Counted from the first letter of the stretch, positions 50,552 through 59,879 are shown. The stretch: DNA of 64,000 nucleotides from Isoptericola peretonis (GCA_023241745.1 JALQCY010000004.1:62001-126000), one strand, 5' to 3'. The notes: a model not told the origin generated them from the letters alone. Program-made: numbers and translations.

Positions 50552-51718
50552 TCAGCCGATCAGGTGCTTCAGCGCGAGCTGGTGCAGCCGCACCAGACCG
50601 TAGTCGCGCTCCGCGACGGCGTCGACGTCGAGGTCCTCGTAGGCCGAGCGGTCGGCGAGGAAGTCGTCGAACGACTCGCCGGCGGCCAGCGTGGGCTCGT
50701 TCAGCTCGAAGATGCCGGCGTGCTCGAACGCCTTCTGCACCTCGGAGTCCTCGCGGTACGCCTTGGCCTTGGCGGCGAGCAGGTCGTACGTCTCCATGTT
50801 CGCCTTGGCGGACTCCCAGACGCCCTCGAGGTGCTCGGTGCGGCTCGGCTTGTAGTCGAAGTGGCGCGGGCCCTCGTAGCGGGGGCCGCCGTTCGGGAAG
50901 CCGTTCTCGAGCAGGTCCACCGTGAAGAACGCGCTCAGCAGGTCGCCGTGGCCGAAGACGAGGTCCTGGTCGTAGCGCGGGCCGTGCTGGCCGTTGAGGT
51001 CGATGTGGAACAGCTTGCCCGCGTACAGCGCCAGCGCGAGGCCGTGCGTGTAGTTGAGGCCCGCCATCTGCTCGTGACCCGTCTCCGGGTTGAGGCCCAC
51101 GATGTCGCCGTTGTCCAGCGTGTCGATCAGTGCGATCGCGTGCCCGATGCTCGGCAGGAAGATGTCGCCGCGGGGCTCGTTGGGCTTGGGCTCCAGCGCG
51201 ATGCGCAGGTCGTAGCCCTTGGACTTGATGTAGGCGGCGACGGTGTCGATGCCCTCGGCGTAGCGGGCGTGCGCGGCGTGCAGGTCCTTGGAGTTGTCGT
51301 ACTCCGTGCCCTCGCGGCCGCCCCACATGACGAACGTCGAGGCGCCCATCTCGGCGGCCAGGTCCACGTTGGTGAGCACCTTGCGGAGCCCGTAGCGACG
51401 CACGTCGCGGTTGTTCGACGTGAACGCGCCGTCCTTGAAGATCGGGTGCGTGAACGTGTTGGTGGTGACCATCTCGCAGACGAGGCCGGTCTCCTCCGAG
51501 GCCTTCTTCACCGCGTCGATGTGCTTCTGGCGCTCCGCGCCCTCGGTGCCGAACGGGAAGACGTCGTTGTCGTGGAAGGTGAAGCCCCACGCGCCGAGGT
51601 CGGCCAGCTTGCGGATGGAGTCCGCGGGGTCCAGGTCGGGGCGGGTGGCGGTGCCGAACGGGTCGTTCGCCGGCCAGCCGACGGTCCACAGGCCGAACGA
51701 GTACTTGATGTCGCTCAC
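50552..51718 (-). CDS. xylA: Xylose isomerase
   Basis: Converts D-xylose to D-xylulose with two divalent metals. The 388-residue size and sequence match class I actinobacterial enzymes. [16 protein letters not shown] holds the catalytic His, [14 protein letters not shown] the substrate pocket, [13 protein letters not shown] the first metal Glu and bridging Lys, [16 protein letters not shown] the second metal ligands, and [20 protein letters not shown] the Asp ligands. GTG 51718 follows GAGGAGA by 5 nt. The divergent ROK repressor is 139 bp away. Confidence 0.96.
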   Translation of the reverse strand: MSDIKYSFGLWTVGWPANDPFGTATRPDLDPADSIRKLADLGAWGFTFHDNDVFPFGTEGAERQKHIDAVKKASEETGLVCEMVTTNTFTHPIFKDGAFTSNNRDVRRYGLRKVLTNVDLAAEMGASTFVMWGGREGTEYDNSKDLHAAHARYAEGIDTVAAYIKSKGYDLRIALEPKPNEPRGDIFLPSIGHAIALIDTLDNGDIVGLNPETGHEQMAGLNYTHGLALALYAGKLFHIDLNGQHGPRYDQDLVFGHGDLLSAFFTVDLLENGFPNGGPRYEGPRHFDYKPSRTEHLEGVWESAKANMETYDLLAAKAKAYREDSEVQKAFEHAGIFELNEPTLAAGESFDDFLADRSAYEDLDVDAVAERDYGLVRLHQLALKHLIG

Positions 51719-51811
51719 GGGATTCTCCTCGTTGAGGTCGGGGTCGAGTCGGGGTGTCGAGCGGTGCCGGGACGGCGTGCGGTGAGGCGGCGGCGCGTCC
51801 ACGCGGCGTTT

Positions 51812-51831
51812 TGTTGTACGGCTGAACTATT
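51812..51831. promoter_or_regulatory. AT-rich control region between xylA and ROK gene
   Basis: The only AT-rich patch of the 139-bp divergent interval. It contains GTTGTACGGCTGAAC (GTT-N9-AAC, 51813-51827), a plausible ROK/XylR half-site pair; on the minus strand the sequence TACAAC could serve as the xylA -10. Confidence 0.35.
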
Positions 51832-51845
51832 GCGCGTCGCTGGGC

Positions 51846-51851
51846 TAGAGT
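51846..51851 (+). promoter_or_regulatory. -10-like hexamer before ROK gene
   Basis: TAGAGT, 6 nt before GTG 51858; no ribosome-binding site, so a leaderless transcript is likely. Confidence 0.45.
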
Positions 51852-51857
51852 CAACAC

Positions 51858-53087
51858 GTGCCAGCCACCTCGACGACGACGCGCGAACGTGCCCCCCGCG
51901 TGCCCGCCTCGGGCGCCGCGTCGCGGCAGCACACCCTCCGCGAGCGGAACCTGCGGCTCGTCGCCGCGGCCGTCTTCGAGGCCTCCGCACCACCGTCGCG
52001 CGCCGACGTGGCCGCCGCCACCGGTCTCACGCGCGCCACCGTGTCCACCCTCGTCGACCGTCTCGTGGCGGGGGGCCTGGTGGCCGAGCTGCCGCCCGTC
52101 GCCGCGCAGAAGGCCGGCCGCCCCGCCGTGCCGCTCGTGCCCGCCGGGCGTTCAGTCGTCGGCCTCGGCCTCGAGGTGAACGTCGACTACCTCGGCGTGC
52201 GCGTGCTGGACCTCGTGGGCGACGTCGTCGCCGAGCGCGTCGTCAGCGGGTCCCTGCACGACTCCGACCCGCGCGAGGTGCTCGGCAGGCTCCGGTCGCT
52301 CGCCGCCGACGCGATCGGCGAGGTCGAGGCCGGCGGCATGCGGGTGGCCGGGGCGCGGCTCGCGCTCCCCGGGCTGGTCGACGCGCGCGGCGGGCGGCTC
52401 GAGGTGGCGCCCAACCTGGGCTGGTCGTCGCTCGAGCCGGTCCCGGGCCTCGACCTCCGCGCCGGCGACGGCAGCGCCCTCGACGTCGAGGTGTCCAACG
52501 AGGCCAAGCTCGCGGCGCTCGCCGAGCTCGCGGGTGACGTGCCGCCGTCGTTCCTCTACGTCTCGGGCGACGTCGGCGTGGGCGCCGGGATCGTGGTGGA
52601 CCGGCAGCTCTTCCTCGGCGAGCGCGGCTGGAACGGCGAGATCGGGCACGTCGTCGTCGACCCGGCCGGGCCCCGCTGCTCGTGCGGCGCCACCGGCTGC
52701 CTCGAGCAGTACGCGGGCAAGGAGGTGCTGCTGCGCGGCGCCGGCCTGCCCGTGTCCGCGCCCGTGCTCTCGCTCGTCGACCTGTTGCGCGCCGGCGACG
52801 ACGACGCACTCACCACCGTGCGCCGCGGCGGGCGTGCCCTCGGCTCCGCGCTCGCCACCTTCGTCAACCTGGTCGACGTCTCGACGATCGTCCTCGGCGG
52901 CGCGTACACCGAGCTGTTCGGCTGGGTGGGGCACGTCGTCGCCGGAGTGGTGGAGGAGCGCGCCCTCGCCGCGCCCTTCGCGCCCGTCGACGTGCGCCCC
53001 GCGGCCGCCGGCCCCCACGCCGCCCTCACGGGCGGCGCGCGCGAGGTGCTGCGGTCGGTCGTCGCCGACCCGGCCCGCTGGGTCTGA
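51858..53087 (+). CDS. xylR: ROK-family transcriptional repressor (XylR-like)
   Basis: A 409-residue protein. The N-terminal winged helix (about residues 25-85) has APPSRADVAAATGLTRATVS and TLVDRLVAGGLVAELPP. The ROK sugar-kinase-like domain follows: VGLGLEVNVDYLGVRVLDL, NLGWSSLEPVPG, FLYVSGDVGVGAGIVVDRQL, and the zinc signature GEIGHVVVDPAGPRCSCGAT-GCLEQ with its three cysteines. Divergent from xylA, it most likely represses xylAB until xylose binds. A hairpin ends the gene at 53119-53155. Confidence 0.88.
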   Translation: MPATSTTTRERAPRVPASGAASRQHTLRERNLRLVAAAVFEASAPPSRADVAAATGLTRATVSTLVDRLVAGGLVAELPPVAAQKAGRPAVPLVPAGRSVVGLGLEVNVDYLGVRVLDLVGDVVAERVVSGSLHDSDPREVLGRLRSLAADAIGEVEAGGMRVAGARLALPGLVDARGGRLEVAPNLGWSSLEPVPGLDLRAGDGSALDVEVSNEAKLAALAELAGDVPPSFLYVSGDVGVGAGIVVDRQLFLGERGWNGEIGHVVVDPAGPRCSCGATGCLEQYAGKEVLLRGAGLPVSAPVLSLVDLLRAGDDDALTTVRRGGRALGSALATFVNLVDVSTIVLGGAYTELFGWVGHVVAGVVEERALAAPFAPVDVRPAAAGPHAALTGGAREVLRSVVADPARWV

Positions 53088-53118
53088 TTCCGGCCGAGGC
53101 GTGGTCGGCCGCTAGGCT

Positions 53119-53155
53119 GTGTGCCGCTGCGGTCGCGAGACGCGCAGCGGCACAC
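53119..53155 (+). terminator. Hairpin between ROK gene and tRNA-Arg
   Basis: Perfect 13-bp stem (53119-53131, 53143-53155) with an 11-nt loop. A TAGGCT hexamer just before it (53113-53118) could be the -10 of the tRNA promoter, which would put the hairpin in the tRNA leader. Confidence 0.5.
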
Positions 53156-53172
53156 GTCGTCATGCGGCGCGC

Positions 53173-53245
53173 GCGCCTGTAGCTCAGTGGATAGAGCACC
53201 GCTCTCCTAAAGCGGGTGTCGGCAGTTCGAGTCTGCCCAGGCGCA
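53173..53245 (+). tRNA. tRNA-Arg (anticodon CCT)
   Basis: A complete cloverleaf: acceptor GCGCCTG pairs CAGGCGC, D-arm GCTC/GAGC, anticodon stem CCGCT/AGCGG with loop CTCCTAA (anticodon CCT, reading AGG), T-arm GGCAG-TTCGAGT-CTGCC, discriminator A. 73 nt; the CCA end is not encoded. AGG is a rare Arg codon in such GC-rich genomes. Confidence 0.96.
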
Positions 53246-53328
53246 CCTCGGTCGGCCTCTGCGATCCGCGCGGGTCGATCCCCTTCACCGACGCTCCGAA
53301 CCGCGGAGCGAGTCGCTCCCGCAGAGTC

Positions 53329-53334
53329 CTACGC
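53329..53334 (+). promoter_or_regulatory. -10-like hexamer before DinB gene
   Basis: TACGCT, 7 nt before ATG 53342; no ribosome site, so probably leaderless. Confidence 0.4.
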
Positions 53335-53341
53335 TGGCGCC

Positions 53342-53869
53342 ATGCCTCTCTCCGACGTCGAACCGCGCCTGGACTCGGCGCGCCCGTCCGAGCAGTTCAC
53401 CGCCTACCTCGACTACTACCGCGCCGTGGTGGACCGCAAGCTCGAGGGCATGACGGACGCGCAGCTGCGGACGAGCCTGCTGCCGTCCGGGTGGACGCCG
53501 CTGGAGCTGCTGACGCACCTGGTGCACATGGAGCGCCGGTGGTTCGTGTGGGGGTTCCTCGGCGAGCAGGTCGACCATCCGTGGGGCGACCACGCCGACG
53601 ACGACCCGTCCGGCCCGTGGCGCGTGCCGGCCGGCGTCGGGCGGGAGGAGCTGGTTGCCGCGCTGCACACGGGCGGGGAGCGGACCCGGGAGGTCCTGGC
53701 GTCCCACGACCTGGCGGAGCGTGCCGCCGTGGGCGGCCGGTTCGCGGCGGAGGACGGTCAGCCGCCCACGCTCGCGTGGATCTGCTTCCACGTGCTGCAG
53801 GAGTACGCCCGGCACGCGGGGCACCTCGACGTCGCCCGCGAGCTCGCGGACGGCGCGACGGGGGAGTAG
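53342..53869 (+). CDS. DinB/DUF664 family protein
   Basis: A 175-residue four-helix-bundle protein of the DinB superfamily. FTAYLDYYRAVVDRKLEGM is helix 1, PLELLTHLVHMERRWFVWGF contains the first metal His (H-L-V-H-M-E), and ICFHVLQEYARHAGHLDVAR has the two C-terminal His ligands. In actinobacteria such proteins are often mycothiol-dependent transferases or of unknown substrate. It is convergent with the MFS gene, with one base between the stops. Confidence 0.87.
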   Translation: MPLSDVEPRLDSARPSEQFTAYLDYYRAVVDRKLEGMTDAQLRTSLLPSGWTPLELLTHLVHMERRWFVWGFLGEQVDHPWGDHADDDPSGPWRVPAGVGREELVAALHTGGERTREVLASHDLAERAAVGGRFAAEDGQPPTLAWICFHVLQEYARHAGHLDVARELADGATGE

Positions 53870-53870
53870 G

Positions 53871-55115
53871 TCAGTCCGCCCGGGCGTGCGAGATGTGGGC
53901 GAGCTGGCGCCACACGAGCGCGAGGGTGAGGCCGGCGCCGACGAAGCCGAACCACATGGGCGCGGTGAGCCCCCAGTGCTCGGCGAGCACGCCGCCGACG
54001 GCGTTGCCGACGACGATGCCGCCGAAGACGCACATCATGTAGACGGAGCCGACGCGGCCCTGGAACCGGGCAGGGGTGGCGCGCTGCCGCACCGTGTTGG
54101 ACACCGTGCCCCACACGAAGGCGTAGGCCCCGAAGACGAACAGGGTCGCCATCGCGACCCACCCCGTGGTGGCGAGGGCGAGAGCGAGGTGGAACAGCAC
54201 CTCCAGCGTGAGGCACGCCTTCATCAGGACGGCGAGGGAGAACCTCCGCTCGAGCCGGCCGTAGGTGAACGTGGCGAGCAGCCCGCCGATCGCGGAGGCC
54301 GTCGTCAGGAGCCCGTACCCGACGGGCCCCATGTGGAGGTGGTCCAGCGAGTACTTCACGAGGATGGCCCACGGCGCCGCCCAGGTGATGTTGAAGACGA
54401 GGATCACCAGGGCGAGCGTGCGCACCGGCGGGTTGGTCCAGATCCAGCGCAGCCCCTCGGCGATGTCGTGCCGCACCTTCCGGGTCGCGCCCGCCGGGTC
54501 GGCGCCCTCGGCCGGGGGCAGGGGCGTCAGCACCACCTTGCTGACCAGGACCACGGCCAGCAGCACGGTCAGCACCTGGACGGCGAACGGCCACGCCGCG
54601 CCGGCCGCGAACAGCGCCGCGCCGAGCGGCGGCCCGACGAGCTGGTTCGCCGTGAGGAACCCGGCCTGCAGGCGGGAGTTGCCGATGCCGAGGTCGGCCG
54701 GGCGCACGAGCATCGGCAGCAGGGTCTGGGAGGTGGTGTCCGCGAACACCTCGGCCACGCCCATGAGCAGCATCGCGGCCAGCACCACGCCGATGTTCAC
54801 GTGCCCGGTGACGATCACCACGCACAGCGCGGCCACGACGACGGCGCGCAGCAGGTTCGCCACGATGACGAGGCGACGACGGTCGAGCCGGTCGGCGAGA
54901 ACCCCGGCCCAGAGCCCGAACACCAGCCAGGGGAGGCGTTGCAGCATCGCGGCCAGCGCGACGAGCATGGCGGAGCTCGTCTGCGACGCGACCAGCAGGG
55001 GACCCGCCGCGAGCGCGACGCCGTCGCCGATGTTGCTCGTCCACGACGCCGACATCAACCACCGGAACCCGGAGCCCATCCGGGCGGGGGCCACCGCCTC
55101 GACCACTCGTCTCAC
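53871..55115 (-). CDS. MFS transporter (EntS-like)
   Basis: A 414-residue major facilitator. FRWLMSASWTSNIGDGVALA opens the first helix, GVLADRLDRRRLVIVANLLR is the signature A-loop, and GVAEVFADTTSQTLLPMLV is the family block after helix 5. Twelve helices can be counted. It would export a small molecule. GTG 55115 is chosen because the TAGGCT hexamer at 55124-55129 (minus strand) ends 8 nt before it; the frame continues further upstream without similarity to the family. Confidence 0.87.
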   Translation of the reverse strand: MRRVVEAVAPARMGSGFRWLMSASWTSNIGDGVALAAGPLLVASQTSSAMLVALAAMLQRLPWLVFGLWAGVLADRLDRRRLVIVANLLRAVVVAALCVVIVTGHVNIGVVLAAMLLMGVAEVFADTTSQTLLPMLVRPADLGIGNSRLQAGFLTANQLVGPPLGAALFAAGAAWPFAVQVLTVLLAVVLVSKVVLTPLPPAEGADPAGATRKVRHDIAEGLRWIWTNPPVRTLALVILVFNITWAAPWAILVKYSLDHLHMGPVGYGLLTTASAIGGLLATFTYGRLERRFSLAVLMKACLTLEVLFHLALALATTGWVAMATLFVFGAYAFVWGTVSNTVRQRATPARFQGRVGSVYMMCVFGGIVVGNAVGGVLAEHWGLTAPMWFGFVGAGLTLALVWRQLAHISHARAD

Positions 55116-55123
55116 GGGCGCCC

Positions 55124-55129
55124 AGCCTA
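55124..55129 (-). promoter_or_regulatory. -10-like hexamer before MFS gene
   Basis: TAGGCT on the minus strand, 8 nt before GTG 55115. Confidence 0.4.
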
Positions 55130-55198
55130 GGTGCCCGGGGCAGGCGACCACCCTCTGATTCTCCTCACACGACTTGCGAGGATCGGCCTCGGCACGTA

Positions 55199-55331
55199 TT
55201 GACGCGGTCGGTGGTGAGCGGCACACTCTCGGTGACGGCGCGCATCGCCCGCCCCCTGCGCGGTGCGCGCTGTCCCCTGCCGGGCCAGGCCCGGCCCGAC
55301 GCCCCTTCGGACCCCCCGCCGAGGGGGCGTC
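55199..55331 (+). other. Gene-free interval with possible small transcript
   Basis: The 318 bp between the MFS gene and the helicase-like gene (55116-55433) hold no convincing gene. A TTGACG box (55199-55204) with a weak CACACT at 55222, an internal CCGGGCCAGGCCCGG palindrome, and a 13-bp hairpin (55298-55310 with 55319-55331, one wobble) could delimit a transcript of about 100 nt, or simply be an upstream terminator. Confidence 0.25.
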
Positions 55332-55421
55332 TACGTGACTTCCCGGTCTCCCGCGAACCCGCATCGGCCCGCCCCGGCCGTTCTTCGGCGCGCCGAGCCG
55401 TGCCCGAGGGGTCGGCCGTTC

Positions 55422-55427
55422 TACCGT
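55422..55427 (+). promoter_or_regulatory. -10-like hexamer before helicase-like gene
   Basis: TACCGT, 6 nt before GTG 55434, the same leaderless layout as at xylR and thyA. Confidence 0.4.
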
Positions 55428-55433
55428 GCTGGC

Positions 55434-58400
55434 GTGAGAGCCGTCCGACGATCCACCGCCACGACCGCGGTCGACCCCTCCGCCGGGGCACCCGCCGCGC
55501 CGACCGAGTCCGCCCGGACCGGTCGGGACGACGGCGGCCCCGCGGACGCGGGGGACGCCACCGAACGCCCGCGCGACGACCGCGCGCGCCCGTCGTCGGA
55601 CGGGCCGGGCGGCGGCACGGACAGGCACTCGGACGCCGACCCGACCCGGCGGAGGTCCGTGGAGAGCGCGTCGTCCGCGGCAGCGGGCACGGTCGAGGCC
55701 GCGACCCGGCGCTGGCGGGCGTCGCTCGTCGAGATGGTGGGCGGTTCATCGCTGTCGGACGTCGGCCTCCTCGGGGAGGCGGTCGTCGACCTCTCGGCGG
55801 CCCACCCCTCGGGGGTCGCCGGCCTCTTCGCCGGCCGGCCCACGCGCCTGTCCAACCTGGTCCGCGAGGGGGACGCGCTGCCCGCGGCGCGACGTCGTGC
55901 CCGCGCGGTCGCGGCCCGCGCGGCCGAGCACGCGTCCCGGTACGGCGTCGCGCCCACGTACCTGGCGATCGGCGTCGCGAGCTGGGTCGAGCACGACGAC
56001 GGGCCCGAGGTGCCCATCGGCGGCGGTGGCCCGCAGCGGCACGACGTCGCGGCGCTGGCGCGCGTCGCATCGACCGGGTCGACGGCCCCCGCCCCTGGTG
56101 CGCCGGGCGTCGACGACCCCGCCGCCGACGAGGACACGGACGCCGCAGACACCACCGTGCCCCCGGACGACGGCGACGGTGCCGGCGCGCTCGCCGACGA
56201 CGGGGACCCGGGGGAGGCCCCTGCGCTGACCACCTCGATCCCGGTGGTGTCGATGGCGTCCCGGGAGCACCCCGCCGCGCCGCGGACGACGCCGCCGAAC
56301 CCGGACGACACGCCGCCTGCGGGCCGCGTCGTGCACGCCCCGGTCGTGCTGCGTCCGGTGACGCTCACGCCGCGCGGCGACGGCGGCGCCGACTACGACC
56401 TGACCCTCGAGCCGACGGTCGAGATCAACCCTGTGGTGGCGCGCACGCTGCGCGCCCACGGCGCGCTGCTCGACCCGGCGGCGCTCGCCAAGGCGACGTT
56501 CACGCTCGCCGGCTTCGATCCCACGGACGTGCTCGCCCGCGTCGCGGCCCTCGGCGAGGCCGTGCTCGACGACTTCCGTCTGGACCGCCGCGTGCTCGTG
56601 GGCACGTTCGTGCACCCGGGGCAGGCGCTCGTCGACGACCTCGACCAGCTCGCGCCGTCGCTGCACCGGCACGAGGTGGTGGCGGCGCTCGCCGGCGTCG
56701 ACGAGGCCGCGCAGCGCCTGGCGGCGCTCGAGCTGCCGGAGCCCCGCCGGGGTGACGCCGACCCGACGCGCGAGCGGGGCGTCGGTGACCTCGACCCGCA
56801 GCAGCGTTCCGTGCTGGAGGCGCTCGCGACGGGCGGCCACCTGTTCGTCGACGCGCCCGTAGGGTCCGACGTCGCGGGCACCCTGGCCGCCGTCGTCGGG
56901 GAGGCGACCGCCGCCGGCCGCTCGGTCCTCTACGTGACGGGCCACCGGCGGGCCGCCGACCGGCTCGCGCAGCGCCTCGACGCCCTGGGGCTGGAGAGCC
57001 TGCTGCTCGACGTGCCGCCGCACCCGACGTGGCGCGAGGACGTGACGCGACGCCTCCTGTCCGCCATGGCGACCGAGCCGGAGCAGGTGGACGTCGACGG
57101 CGTCGCCCGCGTGCGGGACGCGCTGATCGGCACCCGCTCCCAGCTCGCCGGGTACATCGAGGCGCTGCACGAGGTGCGCTCGCCCTGGCGGGTCTCCGCC
57201 TACGACGCGCTGCAGGCGCTCGCGCGTCTCACCTCCGAGCGGCCCGCGCCGTCGACCACCGTCCGGCTGGCCTCCGAGTCGGTGCTCGCGCTGACGTCGG
57301 AGCGCCGCCGCGAGATCGCGGCGGGCCTGGAGCGGGCCGCCGCCCTGGGCGCGTTCACCCTGCGGCCGTCGTCGACCCCCTGGTACGGGGCGCACCTGCT
57401 CACCGACGACGACGCGCGGCAGGCCCTGGTGCGGGTGGAGCGGCTGCGCGACGTCACGCTGCCGCAGCTGCGCCGCCAGCTCGCGTACACGGGAGAGGTC
57501 ACGGGGCTCACGACGCCCACGACGGTGCGCGGCTGGGGCGAGCAGCTCGCGATGCTCGGCGGCATGCGCAGCACGCTCGACCTGTTCCACCCGATGGTCT
57601 TCGAGCGCACGGCCGCCGACCTGGTCCAGGCGACGGCGTCGCGGCGCTGGCGCGCCGAGCACGGCATCGAGATGGGCTGGTTCGCCCGTCGGCGGCTGCG
57701 CAAGCGTGCCAAGGACATGGTGCGGCCGGGAGTGCGCGTCCCGAACCTGCACGAGGCGCTGGTCCAGGTGCAGGAGCAGCGCGACATCTGGGCCGAGCAC
57801 GCCCAGCGCGGCGGCTGGCCGACCCTGCCGGAGGGGCTCGCGTCCATCGAGGACACCTACGAGGCCGTGCGCATCGACCTCGAGGCGCTCGAGCCGGTGC
57901 TCGCCCCCACCACCCTCGGCGGCCACCTGCTCGACCTGGACCTGGACGGGCTCGCCGAGCGGCTGCAGCGTCTCGCGAGCTCCGCCGACACGCTCGCGAC
58001 GCTGCCGGAGCGCACCAGCCTGCTGCGCCAGGCCCGGACGGCGGGCGTGGGCGACCTGGTGGACGACCTGACCGACCGCCGGGTGCCCGGCGACCTGGTC
58101 GGCGCGGAGCTCGAGCTCGCCTGGTGGTCGTCGGTCTTCGAGCAGCTCCTGACCGCGGACCCCGTCCTCGCGGGGCAGGACGGCGTCGGGCTCGACGCGC
58201 TGGCCCGCCGGTTCCGCGAGCTGGACCGCCAGCACCTCGCCGCGCTCTCCCAGCCGGTGCGGGTCGCCGCGCGGGCGCACCTCGGCACCGCCATGCGCGA
58301 GGACCGTGCCTCCGCCGAGGCGCTGTTCACCGAGCTCATCGAGGGTCGGATGACGACGTTGCGCGACGTCGCGGAGCGGCACGGCGACGTGCTGCGCCGC

Positions 58401-59879
58401 CTGCGGCCGGCGCTGGTCGCCACCCCCACGCTGGTGCCGCACCTGCTGACCGAGCACCGCACCGCCGACGTCGTCATCCTGGACGCCGTGCAGCACGTGC
58501 CCACCGAGGTGGTGGTGCCGGCCATCGCGCGCGGACGCCAGGTCGTGGTGGTCGGGGACCCGCGCTCGGCGTCGGGCTCCAGCGTGCAGGAGCTGTCCGC
58601 CCTGCTGCCCACGGTGACCCTGCTGCCGCACGAGAACAGCCGCGACCCGGAGCTGACCCGCCTGCTCGCCGCCCACGGGTACGAGGGGTTGCTGCGCCCG
58701 GCGCCGCTGCCGCGCGCCGAGGCGCTCGTGCACCTCGACGTGGTGGACGGCACCGGGATGCCCGACCCGGTCTCGGGCAGCGTCGAGAGCACGCAGGCCG
58801 AGGTGGACCGCGTGGTCGAGGTGTCGATCGAGCACGCGCTGACCCGCCCGGAGGAGACGTTCGCGATCGTCACGGTGACGGCCACGCACGCCGACCGGGT
58901 GCGCGAGGCGCTCCTCGCCGAGGTGCGGGCCAACCCCGCGCTCGCGCCCTTCTTCTCCGGCTCGCGGCCCGAGCCGGTCGTGGTCGCCGACATCACCGGG
59001 GTCGCCGGCCTGTCCCGGGACACGGTGCTGCTGTCCGTCGGCTTCGGCCGCACGCCGCACGGCCGCGTGCTGCACCGCTTCGGGGTGCTCGGCGAGGCCG
59101 GGGGAGAGGCCATGCTCGTCGGCGCGCTGGGCGCCACCCGCAAGCGCCTGCACGTCGTGTCGTGCTTCCGGTCCGACGCACTCGACCCCGAGCGCCTGCG
59201 CGGCGCCGGACCACGCCTGCTGGTGGAGACCCTGGAGCTCGCCGAGCGCCGCTCCGGGGTCGCCGACCAGGTGCGGCTGGGCAACGGCGTCGACGTGGGG
59301 CGTGCGCCCGATCGTCTGCTGGTCGACCTCGGCGAGCGCCTGTGGAAGCTCGGTTACCTCGTGGAGACGGACTACGGCGCCCCGGACGGCGAGCGCATCC
59401 CGCTCGTCGTGGGGCATCCCGACCTGCCCGGCGAGCTGCTCGTGGCGGTGCTCACCGACGACGCCGCGTACGTGGCCGAGCCGTCCGTGCGCGTGCGTGA
59501 CCGCCAGCTCGCGGAGCGGCTCGAGCGCCTGGGATGGGTGGTGACGCAGGTCTGGTCCGCCGCCGCGTTCCTCGACCCCGACGGCGAGGCCGACCGCGTG
59601 CGCCGGCTGGTCCAGCGCGTCCGCGACGAGCGCATCGGCACCGCGGGCGGCGTCGTCCCGCCGCGGGAGGTGGTCGTGCCCGTGCTCCCGGACGAGGACG
59701 AGCCGCCCGTCGACGTCGCCCCGGAGGTCGTCGAGGTGCTCCTCGAGGACGACGTCGAGGTCGTTCCTGACGACGCCGCGACAGTGCGGGAGGACGTCGA
59801 GGTAGTTCCGGAGGACACCGAGGCGCAGGACGCCGGGACGCCCGAGGGCGAGGCGCCCGGGACGCGGCCCGAGGCCTGA
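55434..59879 (+). CDS. DUF4011 / SF1-helicase-like / Vsr-like nuclease protein with degenerate motifs
   Basis: A 1481-residue protein. Residues about 90-430 match the DUF4011 layout (RWRASLVEMVGGSSLSDVGL; ATRLSNL-type PTRLSNLVREGDALPAARRR; YLAIGVASWVEHDDG). A UvrD/UPF1-like motor follows from about 453 (LDPQQRSVLEAL). Its P-loop reads APVGSDVAGT (474-483), so the catalytic Lys is Val480. Motif II is DAVQ (1017-1020) rather than DEAQ, and motif III is GDPRS (1041-1045). Motif VI (GATRKRLHVV, about 1233) is kept. A Vsr/DUF559-like domain (about 1300-1420; RIPLVVGHPDLPGE, VLTDDAAYV, RLERLGWVVTQVWS) lacks the expected D and E. An acidic tail ends the protein. Related intact proteins occur in phage-defence contexts; here activity is doubtful. 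GTG 55434 follows a TACCGT hexamer. Confidence 0.82.
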   Translation: MRAVRRSTATTAVDPSAGAPAAPTESARTGRDDGGPADAGDATERPRDDRARPSSDGPGGGTDRHSDADPTRRRSVESASSAAAGTVEAATRRWRASLVEMVGGSSLSDVGLLGEAVVDLSAAHPSGVAGLFAGRPTRLSNLVREGDALPAARRRARAVAARAAEHASRYGVAPTYLAIGVASWVEHDDGPEVPIGGGGPQRHDVAALARVASTGSTAPAPGAPGVDDPAADEDTDAADTTVPPDDGDGAGALADDGDPGEAPALTTSIPVVSMASREHPAAPRTTPPNPDDTPPAGRVVHAPVVLRPVTLTPRGDGGADYDLTLEPTVEINPVVARTLRAHGALLDPAALAKATFTLAGFDPTDVLARVAALGEAVLDDFRLDRRVLVGTFVHPGQALVDDLDQLAPSLHRHEVVAALAGVDEAAQRLAALELPEPRRGDADPTRERGVGDLDPQQRSVLEALATGGHLFVDAPVGSDVAGTLAAVVGEATAAGRSVLYVTGHRRAADRLAQRLDALGLESLLLDVPPHPTWREDVTRRLLSAMATEPEQVDVDGVARVRDALIGTRSQLAGYIEALHEVRSPWRVSAYDALQALARLTSERPAPSTTVRLASESVLALTSERRREIAAGLERAAALGAFTLRPSSTPWYGAHLLTDDDARQALVRVERLRDVTLPQLRRQLAYTGEVTGLTTPTTVRGWGEQLAMLGGMRSTLDLFHPMVFERTAADLVQATASRRWRAEHGIEMGWFARRRLRKRAKDMVRPGVRVPNLHEALVQVQEQRDIWAEHAQRGGWPTLPEGLASIEDTYEAVRIDLEALEPVLAPTTLGGHLLDLDLDGLAERLQRLASSADTLATLPERTSLLRQARTAGVGDLVDDLTDRRVPGDLVGAELELAWWSSVFEQLLTADPVLAGQDGVGLDALARRFRELDRQHLAALSQPVRVAARAHLGTAMREDRASAEALFTELIEGRMTTLRDVAERHGDVLRRLRPALVATPTLVPHLLTEHRTADVVILDAVQHVPTEVVVPAIARGRQVVVVGDPRSASGSSVQELSALLPTVTLLPHENSRDPELTRLLAAHGYEGLLRPAPLPRAEALVHLDVVDGTGMPDPVSGSVESTQAEVDRVVEVSIEHALTRPEETFAIVTVTATHADRVREALLAEVRANPALAPFFSGSRPEPVVVADITGVAGLSRDTVLLSVGFGRTPHGRVLHRFGVLGEAGGEAMLVGALGATRKRLHVVSCFRSDALDPERLRGAGPRLLVETLELAERRSGVADQVRLGNGVDVGRAPDRLLVDLGERLWKLGYLVETDYGAPDGERIPLVVGHPDLPGELLVAVLTDDAAYVAEPSVRVRDRQLAERLERLGWVVTQVWSAAAFLDPDGEADRVRRLVQRVRDERIGTAGGVVPPREVVVPVLPDEDEPPVDVAPEVVEVLLEDDVEVVPDDAATVREDVEVVPEDTEAQDAGTPEGEAPGTRPEA

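Noticed and set aside
55278..55300. GCCGGGCCAGGCCCGG resembles the SRP RNA (4.5S/scRNA) apical motif
   Set aside because: The diagnostic GGAAGGAAGCAGC loop sequence is missing and the flanking stems do not fit, so it is not called an SRP RNA.
59700..59876. Repeated E-D-V-E-V-V-P-x-D units at the end of the helicase-like protein
   Set aside because: Two or three imperfect units in an acidic tail; ordinary low complexity rather than a tandem-repeat element.
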